The position numbers were made by a program, and so were the translations under genes. Below are positions 7,205-13,368 of a stretch of 13,368 nt of DNA, one piece after another. This DNA comes from Dehalococcoidales bacterium (GTDB lineage: Bacteria > Chloroflexota > Dehalococcoidia > Dehalococcoidales > RBG-16-60-22). The stretch lies in the NCBI GenBank assembly GCA_030628245.1, contig DAOVRI010000025.1:1-13368 (forward strand), given 5' to 3'. Positions within the stretch are counted from its first letter, which is position 1. The number at the start of each line of letters is the position of its first letter. The notes below the pieces were generated by a model. That model made no database searches. It saw only the letters and a program-made list of their open reading frames with translations, and had not been told where the DNA came from.

Positions 7205-8161
7205 TCAGTCTATTTTCCAGTCCGGCGGGCCTACCTGTTTCTGTTTATCATAAATGTCATTATAGATTATAGTCCCGAAATTCTTGACGATTTCCCAGCG
7301 CTTTTCATTCCGCGGCTCATCAGGGATAGCGCGGATAATAGCATTATGACGCGCGATATAGCCGTCCTTGAACTCAGGATGGGTGTGGATGAAGAGGTCG
7401 TTATTCCTGATGCCCCGTACCACCCGCTCACCGGTCTCTATCGGGTCCATGATTACATCTTTCATGTCCATGAACGACCGCCGGGGCGGAGCGTCTTTAG
7501 GGGGCGGAGGCATTTTTGGCGGCCATGTTTCTCCCTCGTTCCTGAGATGGGCCGGCCGGTTCTCAAAAGAAGATTTGCCCAGATTGGTCATCGTCGGCCC
7601 GGGAATCAGCACCGAAGCCCCGATATTCTTATCCTGAAGTTCCGTGGCGAGACATTCCATCATAGCGCATACAGCATATTTCGTCGTGCAGTAGATAATA
7701 AATTTGTCTGCGGCAAGAAGGCCGCACGTCGAGGACGTGGCTACGATGTGGCCGCCCTCCCCGTGTTTCAGGATACGCGGTACAATCGTCATGATGCTGT
7801 TAATGCAGCCTCCCACGTTGACGCCCATGCTGTAGTCCCAGTCGTTGTACGTCAATTTATCAATCGGGCCGCCGCCGGAGCCTACGCCGGCATTACTGAC
7901 CAGCACGTGTATCTTCCCGAAGACTTTTTCCGCTTCATCGGCGGCCTTAACATAAGCCTCTCGGTCGGTAACATTCAGCTTAATCGGGTGGACAGGCTGT
8001 TTTTTTTCTTTAAAGTAGGCCATCGCCTCATCCAGGGCGTCCTGGCGCGAGTCGATGATGACTACCTTCATGCCGTATTTGGTACATGCCTTGGCAATTC
8101 CAAGCCCGATGCCGCTGGCACCGCCGGTGATAAAGGCTGTTTTTCCTTCCACATGTTCCAT
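7205..8161 (-). CDS. Short-chain dehydrogenase/reductase (SDR), partner of the minus-strand selenoprotein
   Basis: A classical-type SDR of 318 residues, about 60 longer than the usual 250. The Rossmann motif TGGASGIG is at residues 12-19. Asp37 at the end of strand 2 (VVIIDSR) favours NAD(H) over NADP(H). SNAG is at 89-92. The full catalytic tetrad Asn115, Ser144, Tyr157 and Lys161 (YCTTK) is present. The C-terminal extension (from about residue 250) ends in PPDWKID and probably shapes the substrate pocket or a partner contact. The frame opens at a GTG at 8185 without a ribosome site; the ATG at 8161 has GGGAG upstream and lines up with the paralogue's N terminus, so it is used. It lies 45 bases after the selenoprotein gene in the same unit. 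The paralogous SDR is at 10093-11067. The substrate is unknown. Confidence 0.88.
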   Translation of the reverse strand: MEHVEGKTAFITGGASGIGLGIAKACTKYGMKVVIIDSRQDALDEAMAYFKEKKQPVHPIKLNVTDREAYVKAADEAEKVFGKIHVLVSNAGVGSGGGPIDKLTYNDWDYSMGVNVGGCINSIMTIVPRILKHGEGGHIVATSSTCGLLAADKFIIYCTTKYAVCAMMECLATELQDKNIGASVLIPGPTMTNLGKSSFENRPAHLRNEGETWPPKMPPPPKDAPPRRSFMDMKDVIMDPIETGERVVRGIRNNDLFIHTHPEFKDGYIARHNAIIRAIPDEPRNEKRWEIVKNFGTIIYNDIYDKQKQVGPPDWKID

Positions 8162-8206
8162 ATTCTTTATACTCCCATTAACCACGCATTATCTATTTGC
8201 ACAAGT

Positions 8207-9901
8207 TTAGTTGGAAATACCGCAGGAGCCGTCGGCACAGGCAACTGCCTCCGGCATCCTAAGCGGTTTGGCATCTTTCTTGATGCCGGCCGCGGGAATC
8301 CACGGGTCGATTACCGCCGTCTGGAAATAGGAAAAATCGGTAACAACCCACATCGGGTTCATTTCCCCGCCGGCGACGACGAAATTCATCATCTCCGGGC
8401 GTTTGAAGCGGATTTCCATATTATTGACGAGCCACTCGCTGAACTTCATGGGGTCGTCGTAGCCTTCCGTCTTGAGACTCTTGGCTACCAGCGGGTCGAT
8501 AACGAACGTAAACGAGGCTCCGAAGGGACCGCTGATGCTTTTCACAACCTCCAGCATCCGCTGGGACGGGCCGGTGTTAAAGCCGAGGACAGTCCAGCCG
8601 CGGAAAAGGCTGATCGTGCTCTCATCGCGTTTGAAGCCCTTACGCACGTGGAAAGGCTCCCAGACGCTGTTCTCCTCATTCTCCGCGCAGCACATGTTGT
8701 TGTAATTGATAGTGGTTCCGGTACTGGCCGTGAAGGTGGCGCCGGGCCGGACGTCCCCCAAGTTGATACTCATCAGGGTCCAGGCACGACCGATAACGGA
8801 GTTGGCGTAATTGACCGGGCTCAGGGCGCCGAGTCCGTAGTTCATGCCGATTTCATCGCGGATGGGGCCGTTTACTACCATCATGCTCGCGAAAGAAGTC
8901 GTCGAACTGGGCATCGAAGGCCGCCCGGAAGCGCCCAGCGCCAGGATGACCGGGAAATGCTCCGGCCTGGCCCCGGCCATGACGGCATTGACCGCAACTC
9001 TCTCCACCGTGTACTGGAGTCGCTCCTCGTGGGTGGTGACGGACATCATACCGACGAATTCCTGGGGGTCCCGGTCGGTGCCGGTAAGCATCTCCGCCAC
9101 CCGCTCTTCGGTCGGCAGGATGATAGGCAGACCGTCCGTCCAGCCGTTTTCCAGGAAAAGGCGGTGTAAGTTAGTTTCGGTGTCTGGTCCTAGCAAACGC
9201 GGCCGCTCTGGTCTTTTTTCCGCCTTGTAGGTTTTCTCCGCTTCCGTCAGCGGCTGGGTGAGGGCTAAGATAACCTCCTCCATGAGAGGTACGCCGGAAA
9301 TCGGGTCGTTGCCTTCCACGTAACCGTGCAACGTTTCACGGGAGACCCAGCCGACGGGGTAGGGTGGGAAGCTCCAGCGGAGGTTCATGCCGTGACTGCG
9401 GCTGTCACGCTGCACGTAGTCCGCAAAACGGGCGGTGACGATGGGGGCTGAAGGTACGCCGTAGTTGCTCTCCATCGTCCGGGAAAATTCGGCGATACTC
9501 GCCGAACAGCCGTCTCAGCCGCCGACGCCGAAAACGACGGCGTCACCGTTTTTCTTGATTTCGGCCCACAGTTCGGGTTCGTCGGTGAACATGCTGGTCT
9601 TCTTGTGGCGTAACTCGGTCTTCACCGAGGGCCGGTTACGCGTAAACCAGTTTTGGGTCTCTTCCATAAAATCCGCGCTGCCGGCAAATCCCGTATCAAC
9701 CAGATAGACGGTCTTGCCTTCCAGACTATCAAGGCGCGGCGCCATTTTACGTGTCCCGAGGGCTTCCGCCGTGTCTCTCGGCTGGTTTACGGGGTCGTGA
9801 ATGGCCCAGGGGGGTGAATCAACGTCCAGCCGCCGTCCGAAGATGCCGCTGGGCTGGCCCCCGGGGTCCAGCACTGTGATTTTTGAACTATTTCCTGCCA
9901 T
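8207..9901 (-). CDS. UGSC-family selenoprotein, one Sec (U129), fused to a large C-terminal domain
   Basis: Read as one gene of 564 residues with the in-frame TGA at 9517-9515 decoded as selenocysteine. ATG 9901 has AGGAG seven bases upstream. Residues about 50-190 match the UGSC family pattern: strand KTVYLVDTGF, then DAVVFGVGG-U129-DG-C132, then ESNYGVPSAP. The family's named motif is U-G-S-C; here it is U-D-G-C, keeping the Sec-x-x-Cys spacing. The C-terminal ~310 residues, starting near GWTDGLPIILPTEERV (about 253), are a domain I cannot name; it includes NNMCCAENEE (Cys404/405) and ends in CADGSCGISN, a C-x4-C tail. A hairpin directly after the TGA resembles a bacterial SECIS. TGA as plain stop would leave a 128-residue fragment and an unled 422-residue ORF; the paralogue is broken at the same site, which argues for Sec. 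First gene of a unit with the SDR downstream. Confidence 0.85.
9488..9506 (-). promoter_or_regulatory. Bacterial SECIS-like hairpin of the minus-strand selenoprotein
   Basis: On the minus strand TTCGGCGA (9506-9499) pairs perfectly with TCGCCGAA (9495-9488) around a GTA loop. The stem starts eight bases after the TGA and the loop G lies 16 bases after it. A G in the first two loop positions and this distance fit the bacterial SECIS rule. Bacterial SECIS elements lie inside the coding sequence, as here. Confidence 0.65.
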
Positions 9902-10092
9902 GTTTTTTCTCCTAACTGTTTTTACTATGGAAAAAAGATTGTTAAAGTTGATAGTTATCTTGCTCTGCCATGATATTCTATAGTAACTTATACAGTAAAA
10001 ATCCACAACTCGGATTATTTTTAAAGTAATGTCAGAATTTGCATTAGGTAGTCATTCATTTTACACTATTAAATAGTACAAAGGAGGAAATA
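9902..10092. promoter_or_regulatory. AT-rich divergent promoter region between the two SDR/selenoprotein cassettes
   Basis: This 191-base AT-rich gap must drive both cassettes. Plus-strand candidate: TTGCAT (10039-10044), a 17-base spacer and TACACT (10062-10067), about 25 bases before the GTG at 10093. Minus-strand candidate: TTGTGG (10008-10003), a 17-base spacer and TACTAT (9985-9980), with TAGAAT as an overlapping alternative. All match the consensus only moderately. No clear operator repeat is seen. Shared control of the two paralogous units is plausible from the layout alone. Confidence 0.38.
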
Positions 10093-11067
10093 GTGAAAGA
10101 TTTTAGTGGGAAAATATTATTCATTACCGGAGGTGCTTCCGGTGCCGGATTCGGTCAGGCAAAGGTGTTTTCAGAAGCGGGCTGTAAGATTGTCATCGCG
10201 GATATCCGCAAGGACCACCTGGACGAGGCAATGGCGTATTTCCGGGATAAGAAGGCAGAAGTTCACGCAATACAACTGGATATTACGGACCGCCAGGCAT
10301 ATGCGGAGGCTGCGGATGAGGTGGAGAAGGTATACGGGAGTCCACCTCAGATGTTATTCAATACCGCGGGTGTCAATGCCTTCGGTCCGGCTGAAGCCTC
10401 GACATTTGAAGATTATGACTGGGTTATGGGAGTTTGTCTCGGTGGAGTCATCAACGGCATGGTGACATTCGTGCCGCGCATGATAAAAGCAGGCAAGGGC
10501 GGTTATATCGCCACGACTTCCTCGATGGGAGGTTTCATGGGAGGTTCCACGACCGCTCCTTACTCGGCTGCCAAAGCCGCGGTCAATAATCTCATGGAGA
10601 GTTACTTACAGGCGCTCAAGCCTTATGGTATAGGTGTATCCTGCCTGTGCCCGGGCGGTATCAAGTCAAATATCGCCGAAGCATCATATACACGGCCAAA
10701 GCACCTGGAAAACACCGGGTATAACACCAATGAAAAAACAATCGAGTATATGCATTACCATTACTCTTTTGGAATAGACCCCGTCGAGCTGGCAAACATA
10801 CTCAAAAAGGGGATTGAAAACGAGCAGTTCTTCATTATCCCGGTCCCCGACCCGGAAAAGATGTTGCAGGGTATTGTTGAGCGAATCGTTAATTATGCCA
10901 CCCCTGAAGGCATGAAAAGACAGGAAGAATTGATGAAGAAGCACATGGAAGAAATGAGGGAACGTATGGGCGGCGATGATGGTCCCATGAAGGGTGCCGC
11001 CGAATCCGGATGGGGGAAAGCCAGGCAGGATATAAATTGGGTCAAAGAACGTAAGGGACCCTTTTAA
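10093..11067 (+). CDS. Short-chain dehydrogenase/reductase (SDR), partner of the plus-strand selenoprotein
   Basis: A 324-residue SDR, paralogue of the one at 7205-8161, with the same numbering of motifs: TGGASGAG at 12-19 (GAG instead of the usual GIG), Asp37 (IVIADIR, favouring NAD), NTAG at 90-93, Ser144, Tyr157 and Lys161 (YSAAK). The tetrad Asn is missing: position 115 is Cys (MGVCLGG versus MGVNVGG in the paralogue). The C-terminal tail is longer, Met- and charge-rich (MKKHMEEMRERMGG), helical-looking, and ends in DINWVKERKGPF. The start is GTG at 10093 with AAGGAGG five bases before it. It is the first gene of the plus-strand unit, 44 bases before the selenoprotein. An active NAD-linked oxidoreductase is likely but not certain, given the lost Asn. 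Confidence 0.88.
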   Translation: MKDFSGKILFITGGASGAGFGQAKVFSEAGCKIVIADIRKDHLDEAMAYFRDKKAEVHAIQLDITDRQAYAEAADEVEKVYGSPPQMLFNTAGVNAFGPAEASTFEDYDWVMGVCLGGVINGMVTFVPRMIKAGKGGYIATTSSMGGFMGGSTTAPYSAAKAAVNNLMESYLQALKPYGIGVSCLCPGGIKSNIAEASYTRPKHLENTGYNTNEKTIEYMHYHYSFGIDPVELANILKKGIENEQFFIIPVPDPEKMLQGIVERIVNYATPEGMKRQEELMKKHMEEMRERMGGDDGPMKGAAESGWGKARQDINWVKERKGPF

Positions 11068-11111
11068 TCAAGGATACAGCTAAACCCTGAACATTCGAAT
11101 GGAGGAATATA

Positions 11112-12884
11112 ATGACAATTGAAGTACGATTTTCTGTAATGAGCCCTGAAGCTGGAGTCCAGAAGGGTACGGGTGGATTTCCGCCGGGTATGGGTGGACC
11201 TGCACCGTCTTCACCTTCATTTGCCAAGCGGTTGGATACATTGGAGAACAAGACCGTGTACCTGGTGGATATCGGTTTCGGCGGAGGCTATGAATTCATG
11301 CTGCAATTGCAGAAATGGTTTGCCGAACACATGCCGTCCGTCACCACGATACCAAAACGGAAACCGGGTATGGTGTTCATGGATGATAATAATGACCTCT
11401 GGGAGGAAATTAAAGTAAAAGGCCATGCCGTTGTCCTTGGCGTAGCCGGCTGACCGGGCTGTATTGCAGCGGTCGCTGCAGGTAGTACGAATCTTGAACA
11501 GAACTATGGTCTCCCGGTTGCTCCTGTCTCAGCATACACGATGGAAAGCGCTGCAAAGAGTAACCCGAGAGCCGCTTCTTTACCTTTCATATATACGCCG
11601 TTTCCGGTGATAGGTTTGTCTCCTGAAGTCCTCGATAGATATATTGTAGGTAATGACCCGGATACCGGTAGACCTGTCATCGATGAAATAATTGACGTAT
11701 TGACCAAACCAATAAGCCAAACGAGGCTGGAGCCCGAGGCTACCGAAACTGTAAAAGCCGGCCCTCCCCAGGTGCTCCTGGAAGCGGATACTGAAGATAA
11801 TTTACAGCGCCTGTTTTATGAAAAAGGGTGGACGGACGGATTACCCATCATACTTCCTACCGAGGAGCGGGTGAAGAAAATGCTCGCCGGCACCAGCCAT
11901 TCTCCGGACGAGGTGGTTGGCGAAGCATTCCAGTTCGATACCAGAGAAGTTGTTAAGTACACAGTGTCCAACATTGCTGTTATTGCGGTCATGGCCGGCG
12001 CCAGGCCGGAATATTTCCCGGTGATACTGGCTATTGCGGCCACAAAACAACCGTCACTGATGCCCTCGACAACGCCCTTTGAAGCTATGCTTTTGGTGAA
12101 CGGGCCGATTCGCAATGAAATCGGTATGAACTCCGGTATCGGCGCATTCAGTGCGGTAAACATGGCAAACTCAGTGCTCGGAAGAGCCTGGACATTGATG
12201 TCCATTTGTTGGGGATATGCCAAGCCCAGAAAGACCCTGTGGAGTTCCCAGGGGAATAATCATACTTACAATAATATGTGCGCTGCCGAGAATGAGGAGA
12301 GGAGCGTTTGGGAGCCTTTTCATGTTCAGAAAGGGTTCAAGGCCGACGAGAGTGTTGTTAGTATCTTCAGGGGATGGTCTTTCCTGAACAGTGCCGGCGC
12401 AGCCTCCCACCGGTCAGTGGGAGAGGAATTGAATATCCAGCTAGCGGTAATGCCCCCGCTTAATTCCGCGGCCACGTTAATACTGGATCCGCTGGTGGCC
12501 AGAAATCTAAAGGAGAACGAGGGCTTTACAACCAAGCAGGATTTCTGCCGCTGGATATCACAGAACATTAAGATGCCGGCGGGGCAATTCTGGAAAACCG
12601 ATTATATAGACATGCTGGTGGCATCTCAGGCGTACAAGGGAGTGGAGCCTTATGCTTCATGGAAAAAGCTCCCGGATGATGAGCTGATAGCTCCCTATCA
12701 TAATCCGGACAATATCAATATCATCGTCGTGGGCGGAGAGACAAGTCCCTTGTGGAAAGCTGCGGATTACGGCTACTCAGGCAGCGCATCTATCGATAAG
12801 TGGCGCGCGAATACATCCGATAATGAATGAGCCGACGGAACGTGCGGGCTTCCGGATGAGCTGGCGACCTCCCCTTCCATTTAG
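11112..12884 (+). CDS. UGSC-family selenoprotein with two predicted Sec residues (U114 and U573)
   Basis: Read as one gene of 590 residues. ATG 11112 has GGAGG six bases upstream. Residues about 40-180 match the UGSC family: KTVYLVDIGF, AVVLGVAG-U114-PG-C117, EQNYGLPVAP. The TGA is at 11451-11453. The C-terminal domain starts near GWTDGLPIILPTEERV (about 239) and is collinear with the minus-strand paralogue, including NNMCAAENEE (Cys390) and VVGGETSPLW near the end. A second TGA at 12828-12830 would ordinarily be taken as the stop, but reading on gives U573-ADGTC-GLPDELATSPSI and then TAG. The paralogue has C-ADGSC-GISN at this point, a Cys/Sec correspondence. If only the first TGA is Sec, the product is 572 residues and ends at 12830. 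The C-terminal U/C-x4-C tail could pass electrons to the N-terminal U-x-x-C site. Second gene after the SDR. Confidence 0.82.
11465..11480 (+). promoter_or_regulatory. Bacterial SECIS-like hairpin after the first TGA of the plus-strand selenoprotein
   Basis: TGCAGC (11465-11470), loop GGTC, GCTGCA (11475-11480): six perfect pairs, extendable by a T-G wobble. The stem starts exactly 11 bases after the TGA. The loop opens with GG, and loop GGUC on a UGCA-containing stem is very like the known E. coli fdhF SECIS. This is the strongest of the three candidate elements. Confidence 0.78.
12836..12854 (+). promoter_or_regulatory. Weak SECIS-like hairpin after the second TGA
   Basis: CGGAA (12836-12840) pairs with TTCCG (12850-12854) around a nine-base loop containing G at its second position and GGG at 12846-12848. 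The distance from the TGA to that GGG is 15 bases, close to the other two elements, but the stem is short and starts only five bases after the TGA. An alternative is CCGG-ATGAG-CTGG at 12852-12864. Support is modest. Confidence 0.35.
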
Positions 12885-13056
12885 CATGATTTTCAGATCA
12901 ACAATCATTGCGTTTAGCACAATAAATTGCTACAATTATTCCCTGTGGAAGCTCTGGGATTAAATTGTGAGGCTGAAAACCAGTTCAAAAGTTCTGCCTA
13001 TTGTAACCCCGACTCCACCACCCACCAGCAATAAATAGGATAATCCGTATAATACG

Positions 13057-13128
13057 ACATGGGGTACCCCCCGGACTCTCCAAATCCGAAGAGCCCGGTT
13101 CTTACAGTACCCCATGTTATTTTACTTT
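13057..13128 (+). terminator. Long imperfect hairpin terminator after the plus-strand selenoprotein cassette
   Basis: ACATGGGGTAC (13057-13067) is exactly complementary to GTACCCCATGT (13107-13117), followed by TATTTTACTTT on the plus strand. Inside, CCGGACTCT (13071-13079) pairs with AGAGCCCGG (13090-13098) with one A-C mismatch, giving a long two-part stem. It ends the plus-strand unit and separates it from the convergent gene at the right edge. The rest of the gap 12885-13144 shows no gene. Confidence 0.62.
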
Positions 13129-13144
13129 GCCTGTTGTTCTATTT

Positions 13145-13368
13145 TTATTCCTGAACCACGATTTGTGAAAGGTCAGTGACCTGTATATTAGCGCCGCCGT
13201 ACGGGTTTGTATAGGGTACGCCGGTTACGCATATCGTCTTGCCTACAAACATGTCCTCCGGCATCTCCGCGAGTAATGTTTGTACTATTTCTATACCGAC
13301 GGTCGCATAATCCGCGGCTGATACACCCATACCCAGTAATACAGGACCACCGATATCCATGGTATCAA
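13145..13368 (-). CDS. Unknown protein, C-terminal part (5' end beyond window)
   Basis: The frame is open to the right edge, with an internal ATG at 13360 that has no ribosome site visible in the few bases left, so this is probably the tail of a longer protein. At least 73 residues are seen. The last ~35 (MFVGKTICVTGVPYT... then ANIQVTDLSQIVV) have the alternating strand pattern of a small OB-fold, a style seen in secreted or lipoprotein OB domains ending in VTDPSQI-like strands. The preceding stretch is an amphipathic helix (ATVGIEIVQTLLAEM). No catalytic motif is seen. The family is not identified. Confidence 0.55.
   Translation of the reverse strand, partial: DTMDIGGPVLLGMGVSAADYATVGIEIVQTLLAEMPEDMFVGKTICVTGVPYTNPYGGANIQVTDLSQIVVQE

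Noticed and set aside
7346..9169. A 607-codon open frame on the plus strand
   Set aside because: It lies antisense to the SDR and selenoprotein genes, has an odd His/Arg/Gly-rich composition and no recognisable domain; it follows from codon bias on the real strand.
8207..9901. Reading the split UGSC gene as a pseudogene or as two separate genes
   Set aside because: The downstream part has no ribosome site at its first ATG (9475), the frame is intact on both sides, the break is a clean TGA at the family's Sec position, and the paralogue is broken identically.
4973..12884. Alternative genetic code with TGA read as Trp or Gly
   Set aside because: TGA serves as a true stop for folP (before overlapping folK) and for the DUF5678-like gene. 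Trp in the other genes is encoded by TGG. The in-frame TGAs are confined to the redox-motif positions.
13057..13117. The inverted repeat as a transposon end or attachment site
   Set aside because: Only one copy is present, the inner stem also pairs and a T-rich tail follows, which is better explained as a terminator. No transposase or integrase is nearby.

Overview
The window looks like a piece of a bacterial chromosome with roughly balanced to moderately high GC. It uses ATG, GTG and TTG starts, has clear Shine-Dalgarno sites and carries many short gene overlaps. Nothing fixes the taxon. The mix of an acyl-CoA carboxylase, a folate/pterin operon, SDR/UGSC-type genes and probable selenocysteine use would suit an anaerobic Chloroflexota (Dehalococcoidia-like) or similar lineage, but that is a guess. 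There are no rRNA, tRNA, CRISPR or IS features.

Left third (1-4748), all minus strand: the 5' 80% of a biotin-dependent acyl-CoA carboxylase carboxyltransferase (1-1232); a coupled pair with ATGA overlap made of a DUF5678-like small protein and a retropepsin-like aspartic protease (1368-2101); and two overlapping MFS transporters (2267-4748).

Centre (4973-6868): a plus-strand operon folP-folK-COG0720 (QueD/PTPS-like) with overlapping or nearly touching genes. The pterin enzyme has both a Cys and a Glu in its active-site motif (CEAMHGH), which suggests it may replace FolB in folate synthesis, make the queuosine precursor, or do both. A 59-residue Trm112-like zinc protein lies convergent to it, overlapping its stop codon. 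A G-quadruplex-capable tract and a strong plus-strand terminator follow.

Right half (7205-12884), the most unusual part: two divergent, paralogous two-gene cassettes, each pairing a short-chain dehydrogenase/reductase (SDR) with a ~565-590-residue UGSC-family protein. Each UGSC gene is interrupted by an in-frame TGA at the same position (GVGG-U-DGC and GVAG-U-PGC), followed by a bacterial SECIS-like hairpin, so each apparent pair of ORFs is read here as one selenoprotein gene. In the plus-strand copy the apparent terminal TGA (12828-12830) also looks like selenocysteine: reading through gives U-ADGTC-G, which aligns with C-ADGSC-G at the C terminus of the minus-strand paralogue. The plus-strand protein would then carry two Sec residues, one in an N-terminal U-x-x-C site and one in a C-terminal U-x4-C tail. 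This suggests a redox relay working with an NAD(H)-dependent SDR. The substrate is unknown.

Right edge: a long inverted repeat and terminator (13057-13128), then the 3' end of a minus-strand unknown protein.
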